From Ecdyonurus torrentis (Eukaryota > Arthropoda > Insecta > Ephemeroptera > Heptageniidae), in the NCBI GenBank assembly GCA_949318235.1, contig OX439127.1, forward strand, positions 6,111,432-6,175,431: a stretch of DNA of 64,000 nucleotides. Reading direction: 5' to 3'. Positions within the stretch are counted from its first letter, which is position 1. Each line of letters begins with the position of its first letter. A program made the position numbers and the translations under genes. Under the pieces are notes generated by a model, which saw only the letters and a list, made by a program, of their open reading frames with translations, was not told where the DNA came from and did no database searches. Positions 23,973-34,232 of the stretch are shown here, piece after piece.

Positions 23973-26900
23973 CAATATAAAAACTTGAAGCATATACTAA
24001 AAAAAAAAAAAAAAAAAAACACGAACGAACAATTGAAACAACACATCTTCATTTTTCATATCTAATAAGCCTTATATAAATATGCATCAATAATTTCATG
24101 CATTTTTTTAAATGTTATAAATAAAATCAGTTGTTATAACAGTAACAGTATACAACATCACAAAGTCAATAGAAAACTAATCAAAAATATTAAAATAGTG
24201 CTGGAAAAAAATAATGATATATACCCCCCCCCCCCCCCCTCTATTGCTTTTGCAATTTTAACAAGGAAACAGATTACATTTACAAACATCATTATAATGA
24301 AACAAGAAAACAGTCATTCAGTAGCTTTAATTTGTTACCTACAAAATTTGCTCAAATTTTTTGTACTTTTATGATCAGACGTCGTAACGCAGCCTATTTA
24401 ATTTTATTTCATTTTTAATAAATTATGAGTCACTGTTTTTGTTTCCCCACACCCAACTTAATTTATTTTATTACATATAGCTACTCAATTGCATAACATG
24501 TTGATAAAACTTAACTTACTTTTATTGCATTAAAAAAAAAGTTTACTTGCATTTCTTTTGTTTTAGCTAAGGGGAAATGGATTTTTTTTTTTTTTGCCAG
24601 ATTTCTGCTTTTACTCAATAATTGCATAGCACAATGTCACTTTTGATAAACTTTACTTTAAATATTTAAAGTAATAGACCAGAGAAAAACATTAGCATTT
24701 ATATCACAAAACACTTGATGGGATTTACATAAATACCTTCAGATGGTCTCAAAACCCAACAGTAGCAGTGATCAGAACATTCAATTTTTGCAACCCACAC
24801 AACATTTCCGTACTAATTTTTGCATGTTTCTAACGTCATTAACATGAATGCAGTCACAAAAATTGCATACTTTACAGTATTTTCACGCTTTCTCGTGGAG
24901 CTTCATTAATATTCTGGTAAAAATTGTCATCAGTTTTGAAGATCCCATTTCGTATTTATTCATTAAAAATCACATATTGTTTTAAGTGGTCTATGGCTTT
25001 AAGGTACAATTTTGTTATCTACACACAGTCCAGTGTTTGCAAAAAGCTGGCTTTTATTAGTTTTATCCAGGCCAGTGGTTAAAACCGGTTTAAACCGCCT
25101 ATTAATGGTTAAAACTGGCTAAAAAACTGGATTTTTGGTGGCTTTTTCATAAAATTTCATCAATATTACACTAAATGAAAATAATAGCTAAATCAAATGT
25201 ATTTTAAATTTTAATTTCATACCTTCATGGCCATTAAAAAAATTAAATTATTATGCTAAAACATTGTCCTTATATTTTATTGCATTCAAAATTTTTAAAT
25301 TAAAAATACAAACGAGCTAGGGTAGCAAAATAGGGTTTTACCACAGTAGAAGTTCTATATGGATAGGTTGAGGTCTCCTGTGGCAAACAGTTATAGTTAC
25401 TGTAGTAGTGTTTATCTAACAGAGCTGTTTGTCATTGTAATGACAATTTTAATTAAAGAAGAAAATTACTTGAGCACATTACAGTGTAGCGTGTAGGATC
25501 TTTTACACGACTACATGCTACTTTGTGATGTGCTCAAGTAATTTTCTTCATTGCTTAAAACTTTTATATAATGACAACAGCCCTCAGTTGCATAAACATT
25601 TTAACCACAGATAAACATTATATTGACTAATAATGGAGCAACTGTTTTGAGGCCGACTATATAAGCAATTTTGGTCACATCTTCTTCCGTTTCGAAGTAC
25701 TGCACATGCGTAGAAAGTAGAAACGGAAGCGGATGTGACCAAAATATCTAATATAGCTGGCCTCAAAACAGTTGCTCCTTTATTGGTCAATTTGACTGTA
25801 CTGGACTGTTTTGCAGTCAAAGATATTTTTCTAGCGGGACAACACAGGACGGACAGGAAAAACATATAAACAAAATCGTCTTAACGATAATTGTATTTAG
25901 GAAAAGGAAAGATACCATCGCGGTATGGACAAACATGTGACGTTAAAATTTGATAGGGAGAAACCAAATGAGAGTTGGCGCCAGGCAGCAGCGTCAACTG
26001 AAAGTCTCAAATGGCGATAGTGGTTTAAAAATATATATATCATGCCATATATTGTCTCAAGCCGTTATGCACGGCCCTATGCACGCTAGGCGTGCAAGGC
26101 TATGAGCATTTTTATGCATGTATAATTAATTAAGAGTTAAAGGAATTTTAGTAGGAGGCGGGGGGTTAAAAGAATATAAAATAACAATAACAAAGTTTAT
26201 GTAGATATAGGCCTAACATTTATAAATGCTAAGTAAACTTAATATAATGCATTTATTTCATTATTATTGCTATCCAGTTCTGGCATATTCTTAGCTTTTT
26301 ATCGAGAGTGGTTTAAACCAGCTAAAACTATAATAAAAACCGGGCCGGTTTAAACTGGGGGGGGGGGGGGGTGGCTAATTGCTGCGAACACTGAGAAACA
26401 CACAAATTTACACAATTTATAAATTATAAACACACAAAAGTTGTGGTCTTATATTTTGTCAAAGTTGGTTACTCACCAACTTTCTGCCAGATGATAGGTG
26501 ACAAGGCTCGCTCAGTCTTAGACTCATCAGTCTTAGGCTCGAAGTAAGCCTGCACGTCAATCCCTAGATCTAGCATGAAACTTTTGCCATACCACGTCAG
26601 CAGTTCATCTCCTGGAGCAATCCACCTGTCAATCACAATTACATATCAATCAATCAATACATCCATCTATAAACACTTTATTCAATAAGTTGTTAGGCCA
26701 GCAGCTAGGTAATATAGTGTCTTTTATATTTACATATTTGCATCAAAATAAAATTATTGTTAAAAAAAAAAGCATATGAATTAGCGCAACTTCTCATTAC
26801 TGTATTTATATAACAAATAAGGTATGATAAAATGGAAAGAAAATGATAGAAGAAATCAGTGCTGGTTTTTGCGTTAGAGAATCCTTGTCACAAGGATAAT

Positions 26901-29208
26901 TACATTGAACTGAAGCTGCTAACTTGTTTACACAATATTGAAATTTGCACACAAGATATAAACTTCCGTTCACAGAGGTATAAAGCTTGACATGATAAAA
27001 CTGCACTTACTGTCTCGTGAGGTAGAAGATTTGTCCCTTCTCTTGCACAGGCACAAGGTTCTGCATGGAGTCATGAGTGGCACAGTTGACGTAGCGCAAC
27101 CAGCTAGCTCTCATCTCGTCTTTGGCGTCAACGACACTCAGGTTGCCTGCGCTGCCTTGACAAATCTGAGACACAAACATACGTGTGACAATCACAATTT
27201 CTGCCAGAACCTGCTTGACATGATTTAACGTCGTACCATCCAGCAGTAGCCGTCATTGTTGCTCTTGGTCAGTAGCTGGCCATCGTAAGGCCCCAGCATA
27301 GTGTGTGGAGGAATGGGGAGCACTGCAAAAACTCCCATACCTGCATTAGGGATTGACGACTTTCCAATACGTAATCCCTTGGGTAGCGTGCGAGCTGCTC
27401 GGTCCTTGCATACAGATGACTTGACCTGAGAACAGCAATACATATCAATCAATATTATATTAAAATATATATGCATACAGTACACTTCTATAAGCAAGAT
27501 ATTGGCCATCAAACTTGAAACATCTCAAATTAATAAATATTTTTGTGTTGACTATGCCATCAAGATATTCACCTCTAGCTATGCATTTCATCGTGGTAAA
27601 GTAATTCACTCAGCATGCTTGCTGTTTTTTAATTTTCCTTTATTATGAATTCTGTGATTGAAGTTTTTATAATGCAGAACAAAAATTGATTTTGATTAAA
27701 AACTTTTATAGAAAAAGTAGTTCAGGGGTTATAACATGTGTTTCTTTAATGTTAGATAATGAGAAGAACTGTTCATAAACTCACATATGATGACCCAAAG
27801 ACCTTCCATAGTCCCACAAACTTGTGATCATCCTGCGAGATATGCAACGTTCCGTATCCTTTACATCATAGTTACGGCTTTACAATAGAAAATGTTCTAG
27901 CAGGTTGTATATCTCACAGGATGAGTGCAAGTTTAAGGGGCTACCATGGGGCTATGGAAGGGCTTATATGTGAGTCAATGAACAGCTCATCTAATTATCT
28001 AACTTTGAAATAGCTTTGTCATTGTAACCCCTGAACTTCCTCTTTAAAATAAAAATAAACTTTTTTCAAAATTTATTGCAGAGTAAAATTTGAGTATTTC
28101 GCACTGCCCCCTTCCCCCCAAAAGGCAGTTCTCAAATTTGAAAAATTTAAGTTACAATTATGTAGGTAAAAAAATTTAAGGCGTGTGGATTAATCATCTT
28201 GAACACAAAACTTGCCTATAATATCCTAACATAGCTAAATATCAATGTGATTTGCCCAGTCATTAATTTCTAATTTATTTTACATTCACAAAATGGCAAA
28301 TGCGGGATTATTACGCACATACGTTTATTACATACACACTTACACGCACGTATAAGCAAGTGAGCTGTGACGACATAAACCCGCAACTCACATTTTGTAA
28401 GTGGAAAATAAATTAGAAATCAATGACTCTGCGCAAATCAACATTGTTATTTAGGAATGTTAGGATATTAGACATGTTTTTTGTTCAAATGTGTTCTATT
28501 CTACGCCTTTAAACTTTTTTCAATATTAATTGCAGAGAATGCAGAGTAAAAATTAAAGTATTTCTAAATCCCCCCCTCCCCCCCCCCCCATTTCCCCTAT
28601 ATGTAAAGTAATATAGTACTCAAGTTTTAAAAATATAAAATTAAAGCCCTTTTTTTTATAACCTATTTTAAAAACTGTTGCACTCAAGACTTAGATTGCT
28701 AGCAGACAACTATAGACAGCATAGTGTTGACTTACATAGCTAGATAGATATAAATACACGCTACATATACTTACTGGAGTGCTTAACAATCTGAAAGGTC
28801 TGCCGTGGTCTTCACATGCTCCCAGCACAGAACCTTCACATACGCAGCAGTCTGGAACATCAAAGTTTGTTACATTACAGTATTCAAATACATTTGTGTG
28901 GTGTGTGTAAATGCACAACTTTACACAAATCAAATCTTAAGAGAACTCACCAATAATTTATTGTCATTAAAATATATCATGCAATTTAACATTAACGTAA
29001 GCCCTGTTTTCTGTTATACTGAAATGATGATTTTAGTAATTCACAATTTTAATGACAAAAATAGAAAATCCAAACAAATAAATACGTATTATAGCCTAGA
29101 TATGCATGACATAAAATTTGAATAAAAGAGTCTAAATTTATTTTTATCTTATATCATAGAAATAATTAATATATATATATATATCTATATATATATATAT
29201 ATATCTAT

Positions 29209-29268
<60 letters not shown>

Positions 29269-31145
29269 CAAATAAAAAAGTAATGCTGTTCATAAACCCT
29301 GTTCTTTGCCTCTAAAATGACCATCAGCTATGGGTTATAATTGGTTAATCAAATGAAATGCGCATTTTTTAGTGCATTTAACAGAACAGGATTTACAAAC
29401 ATGCAATATATTAAAGCAAACATTAATTAAAAAAAAATTGTTAAATACTTTTTTATTTCTTTTCTTTTTACAGTATACTTAAATTTTAATACTTACAACT
29501 GAAGTTTTCCTCCTCAGGTACAGGGTCTTCTTTGTAATACATCAGCCTCTCAATGTTTCTCTTGGGGTACCTATGCTGGTCCCCCTGGTCCCCCTTGCCC
29601 TTGACGATCTTCATATCTTTGACTACAGGGGGCTTGCTGAAAGATACCCCATAAATGTGCATTCACGAATGGGTGTCATAAATACCATTGACTTTACACC
29701 AAGTAAAGCAGTTATTAACAATAATATACATAAGAAATCAATAAAAATTACAAGCTCATCATGATCTTGACATATTTTAAAAATAAAACAAATGCTAGTC
29801 TGTCTAGCCAGCAAGGTAAAATTGTAACCCTCTTATCAGCAAGAGAAAAAATTATACTTAAAAAAAAATTTAGCATGAAAAAAAAAAAATCTTATTAACA
29901 CCATTCATGGTGCAATATATTGCTCATATATATTTAACAATTCCAACGTTTGACTGAAGCTTCTATTTTATTTTTCTCTTTGAAAACCTTATTTATACCT
30001 ATTAATATCTATACTAGAAATTAAAGAGTGAAGGCAAATGATATTATTGAGGTATTTTCCCATACATACTTGCTCGATGTTAATTATATTTGGTATAAAT
30101 GATACAATTAAACCACAATCTAAAGGCGCTGACAGGTTTAAACTGACCATTTTTTACATAAAACAAACTGACATTTTTATAAGTAAAAACAAACTATTAT
30201 CTCAACACACACAATACATATTCATCGAAAATAAAGCTTATAATCTCCAAAAAGTACCAGATATAAAATACACACTGCACAAAGCAGTATAAATGTAGAT
30301 ATATTGTAGACCCTACATAGAAGCTTCATTTTTTTTTTTTTTTTTTTTTTTACCCCTAAACATAGCCCCCAAAAGAAACATAAATACAACTCCCGCAGTG
30401 TAATGTCCAGTAAAAGACATTCTACTGAACTCCATTACAACACACATTGGTCTTTCTTGATTCTGGTCACGAGTCAATTTTTTTAACTCCACAGCTTTCT
30501 TTCGTGCCTCAAGTTTTCTGAACTGACGTACGAACTCAGGTGGAGTATTTGTCATGCCTGCAATATAAATCAGCATTTAACATAATAATCTTTCGAGAAA
30601 AACCATGAAAAGGTGGTACAAATAATTAAAATGTAGAAATTAATACGCGAAGTCATATTTTTTAAGTCAAAATATATCCATGCTGTATTGTGGTTATTAG
30701 AAAATATGCAAACTATATATAATGCCACATATATATTGGTTATATACACAAGATTGCGTTTTTTTTTGTATCAAATAATAAATAATTCCAATTACAGTGT
30801 ATAAAAAGCTCATCAATGCGAAAACAACATAACAACTCATTGAAATACAGAATACGGAGTTTTCATGTTAAAATATGGTTTATTATCATAAGTATAGGTC
30901 TATAAACGACAAAAACGGCAAGAATGATAAGTTATGTTTTTTTTTTGTTTTTTTTAAATAGGCAAACATTTTTTAAAGTTATATATACCAATTTTCTGCA
31001 TCACAAAATGATTCCTCAATTGCGAGACTCGCCGCTGACGTTCGATAGGTGAGAACTGCTCCCATTGTTCAGGTGAGAAATAACTGGAGGTCTCAATGGC
31101 TGCTTTGGCTAACATCTCGCCGTCCATGTCTTCAACGTTTTCCAT
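22943..31145 (-). CDS. PRDM9: Full-length PRDM9-like histone methyltransferase, 8 coding exons (gene-level span)
   Basis: Joined exons are 31145-30989, 30557-30446, 29636-29497, 28851-28775, 27425-27237, 27165-27011, 26625-26477 and 23811-22943 (minus strand). They sum to 1848 nt, 615 residues plus stop, with matching phase at every junction. Domain order is KRAB-like (about 15-60), SSXRD (about 95-130), zinc knuckle (137-152), PR/SET (about 172-297), an isolated C2H2 finger (332-353) and seven arrayed C2H2 fingers (425-614). That is the complete PRDM9/Meisetz layout. By family knowledge it is a nuclear meiotic enzyme that methylates histone H3 K4 and K36 at sites chosen by its fingers, directing double-strand breaks. 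The SET tyrosines needed in mouse PRDM9 are all present. Identity is near certain. The exon 2/3 junction is the weakest part of the model, and extra small exons there cannot be excluded. Confidence 0.93.
23918..23970. repeat. (AT)n in the last PRDM9 intron
   Basis: AT dinucleotides, followed by poly-A at 24001-24019 and poly-C at 24224-24239. Confidence 0.9.
24666..25002 (-). mobile_element. Family-B MITE, complete, in a PRDM9 intron
   Basis: TTAAAGTAATAGACC at one end, GGTCTATGGCTTTAA at the other. Both ends begin or end with TTAA. The CRE-like site is decayed (TAACGTCA). Confidence 0.85.
25459..25552. mobile_element. Small hairpin nested in the hAT-like element
   Basis: GAAGAAAATTACTTGAGCAC and its complement GTGCTCAAGTAATTTTCTTC, separated by about 54 nt. 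Confidence 0.75.
25622..25795. mobile_element. Second hairpin element nested in the hAT-like element
   Basis: Arms AGCAACTGTTTTGAGGCC..TTTTGGTCACATC and GATGTGACCAAAA..GGCCTCAAAACAGTTGCT around a loop with CTGCACATGCG. Arms of about 75 nt. Confidence 0.8.
26477..26625 (-). CDS. PRDM9: PRDM9 exon 7: end of SET domain and post-SET linker
   Basis: Acceptor GATTGACAG, donor GTTG|GTGAGT. It encodes WIAPGDELLTWYGKSFMLDL. The WYG tyrosine (Y289) is the mouse Y357 equivalent. The following residues (LGIDVQAYF, then an acidic and basic linker to 326) match the LGIKWGSKW region of vertebrate PRDM9. Confidence 0.95.
27011..27165 (-). CDS. PRDM9: PRDM9 exon 6: SET catalytic core
   Basis: Acceptor GTGTCTCAG, donor AGACA|GTAAGTG. 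It encodes SWLRYVNCATHDSMQNLVPV and GQIFYLTR. RYVNC is identical to vertebrate PRDM9 (C253 = mouse C321). Y273 is the equivalent of mouse Y341. Confidence 0.96.
27237..27425 (-). CDS. PRDM9: PRDM9 exon 5: first part of PR/SET domain
   Basis: A 63-codon exon in phase 0 (acceptor GTTCTCAG, donor ATG|GTACGA). It carries RTLPKGLRIGKSSIPNAGMG and LGPYDGQLL..NNDGYCWM, the SET N-terminal half. Y209 corresponds to mouse Y276 and G211 to mouse G278, both in the GPYEG loop. Confidence 0.95.
27718..28040. mobile_element. Palindromic MITE of about 320 bp in the intron before the SET exons
   Basis: Outer ends GTAGTTCAGGGGTTATAA and its near complement TTGTAACCCCTGAACTTC. Inner blocks (TAAACTCACATATGATG.., CATCCTGCGAGATATGCAAC) also pair. 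The centre is near 27880. Confidence 0.75.
28177..28510. mobile_element. Family-C palindromic MITE in the same intron
   Basis: TTAAGGCGTGTGG to CTACGCCTTTAA. The arms are intact, but the CRE-like sites are lost (GTGACGACAT in the right arm). ACACAC/ACGCACGTA replaces the usual loop. Confidence 0.85.
28775..28851 (-). CDS. PRDM9: PRDM9 exon 4: zinc knuckle before the SET domain
   Basis: A 77-nt exon (acceptor GTTCCAG, donor CTCCA|GTAAGT) encoding YCCVCEGSVLGACEDHGRPF. C138, C141, C149 and H152 align with the CxxC..C..H zinc knuckle of vertebrate PRDM9 (YCEMCQNFFIDSCAAHG). Confidence 0.92.
29168..29262. repeat. (AT)n in a PRDM9 intron
   Basis: AT dinucleotides with occasional C. Confidence 0.92.
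29287..29402. mobile_element. Hairpin MITE, copy 2, in a PRDM9 intron
   Basis: GTTCATAAACCCTGTTCTTT with the imperfect partner AGAACAGGATTTACAAAC. Core ATGACCATCAGCTATGGGTT. Homologous to 20474-20571. Confidence 0.75.
29497..29636 (-). CDS. PRDM9: PRDM9 exon 3: SSXRD motif
   Basis: Acceptor TATCTTTCAG, donor AGTT|GTAAGT. The residues HRYPKRNIERLMYYKEDPVP (111-130) match the SSXRD motif of PRDM9 (YSLRERKGHAYKEVSEP). The exon is acidic at its end (PEEENF). SSXRD is a short repressor/chromatin motif shared with SSX proteins. Its presence separates PRDM9 from other PRDM genes. Confidence 0.9.
30446..30557 (-). CDS. PRDM9: PRDM9 exon 2: end of KRAB-like region and basic linker
   Basis: The acceptor ATTGCAG restores Gly53 and continues MTNTPPEFVRQFRKLEARKK, a charged, probably helical stretch matching the second PRDM9 KRAB exon (GLRATRPAFMCHRRQAIKL). 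The donor is uncertain. AT|GTGTGT at 30446 is the only one near the end of the homology that gives the phase required by exon 3. Beyond it the frame stays open into hydrophobic codons that I treat as intron. Confidence 0.72.
30989..31145 (-). CDS. PRDM9: PRDM9 exon 1: start codon and KRAB-like box
   Basis: Encodes residues 1-52 plus the first base of G53. I chose the ATG at 31145 (context GCGATGG) over two upstream in-frame ATGs at 31187-31190, which lie before a likely splice acceptor. The segment SSYFSPEQWEQFSPIERQRR aligns with the KRAB-related box of vertebrate PRDM9 ([20 protein letters not shown]), keeping the YF..E.W core. The donor is ATTG|GTATAT. In vertebrates this box mediates protein contacts needed for hotspot activity. 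Confidence 0.9.
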
Positions 31146-31393
31146 CGCGACGAACGAGCGAAATCTTGAACACAAATTATGAACCATCATTTATATTTTT
31201 CATCCCTGATTATAGTTTTGGCACCATTTTTGGCACCAAACTTTCAAGAACAAAAACTTAGATTGCCAATATTTCAACATAAAAATAATTTTCAAGCAAA
31301 ATGAACTTAAAAATTTATAAGAAATATCCATGTTCCATGTATTTCAAATTTATAAGTAAAATATGATATAATTGCTGATAAAACGAAACATAC

Positions 31394-31450
31394 CTGGAGG
31401 AACTATCAATTTTACCGACTTTTCTTCATAGAAACGCGAACGCTCTGCGC
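31394..31450 (-). other. Probable 5' UTR exon of PRDM9 with a short upstream ORF
   Basis: On the minus strand the exon ends CTCCAG and is followed by the strong donor GTATGTTT. The likely acceptor is TTGTGTTCAAG, placing the next exon start at 31164, 19 nt before the coding ATG. The exon contains a six-codon upstream ORF (ATG AAG AAA AGT CGG TAA). The outer boundary (transcription start) is a guess. Confidence 0.5.
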
Positions 31451-31560
31451 TCTGTGTTTGTTTAGTGACGTAATTAAGTTAGCCGCTAAACACAGGTAAA
31501 CAGCCGGTTAGTGCTGCCTCTAGTGGAGTAAAACTAAACTTTATTTTCATTTTACGCCAC
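31451..31560 (-). promoter_or_regulatory. Putative PRDM9 promoter region
   Basis: A GC-richer stretch directly upstream of the inferred first exon. On the minus strand it carries TTACGTCA (a CRE-like half palindrome, plus-strand TGACGTAA at about 31467), a forkhead-type TGTTTAC, and CACTAGAGGCAGC. No TATA box is obvious. This is inferred from position only. Confidence 0.35.
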
Positions 31561-33627
31561 AAAGGTGGTTGCTGATTTGCTACACGTTTTTCAAATCTCT
31601 TTTTTGATTAGCTAAAAATCCCGCTAAATTTAAACATAAAAAAATTACACTATATTTCTTTATTTTTTAGCAAATATCGATCAGGTAAATCAGGTTTATG
31701 AATAATATATAGCTTGCAGAAACAAAGATTAAACATTTGAAAATATAATTACAGTTCTAAATTACATAAAAAAGCATTAATTGCTGCAGAAATCAACCGC
31801 AAAATTGGAAAAAAAAAACTCCCAAGATATTTCATACATAAAATAAAGATAAAGCCGGCCGACAAAGCTTGAACATTATTGCTATTAATTCAAAAATATC
31901 AAACAAATTTCGCTTGAAATTCATTTATTGTAATTTTTATTTTTAACATCTGTGAAAACAATAGACGAAAAAAATGGCTTGGCAACACTGTAGCAAATGT
32001 GCGCGCGCACGCGCGCCGAGAAAGGATAGAAATGATAGCCGAGATAGGATTTTAACTTTAAATCAAAGTGACAGCAGCACAGAAATGTTGATGCACCTTG
32101 GGTATATTTTTTATGAATACCTTAAACCCCAAAGTTATTAAATCAGTTATCACTGAAGTGATATCGTGCATACAGCTTGAGTAAAAAAATAATTAAGACG
32201 CTCCCCAATGCTATCAGTATAGGGCAATCCTTTCTCGGCGAAGAGGCCACGCCCCTTTTGAACTAAAACACCAGATGGCGCGTCAATAGTTTTTTAGCTC
32301 TATCTTTGCTTTTTTTGGATGCAGTATTGCAAATCTTGAATTACCAACCAACCAAATGTGTTGGTGCGTCACTTAAATAAAAAAGCAAAAATAGATTATA
32401 ATTGTCACTCAAATTTAAACCAAATTATTTGATATTTTTTTATCAACAAATAGCATGGGTAAACCTAAACTAAAGTATATTTTTAGTAATACTTATTTAC
32501 ACAATATTTAACAGTAATATGTTTTGTACTTTTTTTTTATTTATTTCTAAAAACATCAGGCTTATATTATACCTCTTTTTATACATTGTTGTTACACGAC
32601 AGTACACAAAATTAGAATTCTAGATATATGCACAAAAAGTCTATAAAACAATGATATCTTAATAGCAATCATACAACTATCTATTTATTTTTATTTATAT
32701 ATTTATTCCATCATACATTGTAAATTCAAATTTTACAAAAATATATATAATAAGGTAAATGATCATGGAGGCCTCCAAGAACACCGCTACACACGAATGT
32801 GGTATATGCTACCCTAAAAGAGAGTAATATTTTAATATTATAGCTATGTAAAAGCTATAGACTATTAGACTATTAAAGCTTTTAAACTACTGTATATTAT
32901 TTAATTTTAATTCAAGACTGTACTGTATATTATTTATAGGCCTATTAATACATATATAAATTTCATAAAGAGCAATAAAAGTCAGCAGTCAGTTTAAAAC
33001 ATGGATATACAATATATATAGAAGTAAATTAGGATGTGGACAGGATCTCACTTATTGTAGCACTATTTCAAACACATTATTATGCATGTACAGTACGTAA
33101 AGCATTTAAATATTAAATACTACATTTTTAATTTACATATATAAGAATGAAGTAACAATGTTTAAAAATATTTAAAATATAAATTAATCCATACACATTT
33201 CAGCTGTTTCAGAATATGCGATAGTTTATCGTTGGTCATGATAATTATACGAATGCAATGCAGCACGTAAAAAGCTTGATGAAAAGCCCCATGCAAATAT
33301 TCAAAACTACAAGTTCAAATGTCATTAAATAAAAAAATTACTAATCGTTTATCGTATAGGAAGCACGCCGCAGCACAAAAATAGTTCATAAAGAAACAAC
33401 ATTCATAATATGTTGTCAAAGATCTGAATTTTTAAGGTTTAATCTTTTTTTCTTTTTCTTCTTTTTATAATTTTTAAGTGCTTTGCAGGTATATTTTTAT
33501 TATAATTTTATTATTATGTAATCATGCAACACTATGTAGTAGCGGTATGTAGTATAGTCTTATAACAACACCAACACCGAAATTCTACTTGCTTCAAGGT
33601 GAAGGTAAGAATAATCCAGTACCATGC
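31561..33627. other. Region upstream of PRDM9 without a confirmed gene
   Basis: Contains an alternating purine-pyrimidine run (31999-32017, GTGCGCGCGCACGCGCGCC), a CTCF-like motif (CACCAGATGGCGC, 32269-32281) and a 20-codon frame at 32765-32827. Otherwise AT-rich. Confidence 0.5.
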
Positions 33628-34103
33628 AATGAGGAAGACTAATGATTTTTGGGACAGCATTTGAGCACATTTTTAGAAAGAGCATAATTAGTAGATTCTA
33701 TTGACATCAATATTTACCTTTATTACTTAAATTTCAGCGATTAATTAATGATTTAAAAGTAGCAGCCACGCCCCAAAGAAGCCTGTGCCGTTTGTCATTT
33801 GTTTGAATTTGCAGCGGAGTCTGATGTTCTTCTGCAAATTTGGATACGAGAATTTAAAAATTCGCGTAAAATTTAAAATCTCGTATCCAAATTTGCAAAA
33901 GAACATCAGACTCCGCTGCAAATTCAAACAAATGACTAACGGCACAGGCTTCTTGGGGGCGTGGCTGCCACTTTTAAATCATTAATTAATCGCTGAAATT
34001 TAAGTAATAAAGGTAAATATTGATGTCAATAGAATCTACTAATTATGCTCTTTCTAAAAATGTGCTCAAATACTGTCCCAAAAATCATTAGTCTTCCTCA
34101 TTA
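33628..34103. mobile_element. 476-bp near-perfect palindrome
   Basis: Arms of about 238 nt run from ATGAGGAAGACTAATGATTT to the exact complement AAATCATTAGTCTTCCTCAT and meet near 33866. I see only about four mismatches in the inner 130 nt. The same peptide frame appears on both strands because of the symmetry. No target duplication recognised. Confidence 0.9.
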
Positions 34104-34162
34104 TCTATGAGAAACTGCAAGTGGCATAAAGAGGGATCAGAAACTAAGAAAGTAAAAAAATA

Positions 34163-34167
<5 letters not shown>

Positions 34168-34231
<64 letters not shown>

Positions 34232-34232
34232 G
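34168..34232. repeat. (CT)n(CA)n microsatellite
   Basis: CT dinucleotides followed by a short CA run. Confidence 0.93.

Larger units (their letters stand above)
25031..26393. mobile_element. Putative hAT-like element, about 1.36 kb, in a PRDM9 intron
   Basis: The termini CAGTGTTTGC and GCGAACACTG form an inverted repeat with the CAGTG start common in hAT elements. Subterminal AACCGGTTTAAACC motifs occur at both ends. No transposase frame, so non-autonomous. An 8-bp target duplication is not evident. Two smaller hairpins sit inside (25459-25552, 25622-25795). Confidence 0.55.

Noticed and set aside
30313..30445. C-terminal hydrophobic segment (HYTAGVVFMFLLGAMF) after PRDM9 exon 2
   Set aside because: PRDM9 is nuclear. 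The next exon needs a phase that matches a donor before this segment, so it is read as intron.
33745..33985. Two overlapping frames on opposite strands with almost the same peptide
   Set aside because: This is a direct result of the palindrome. No coding signal beyond the symmetry.
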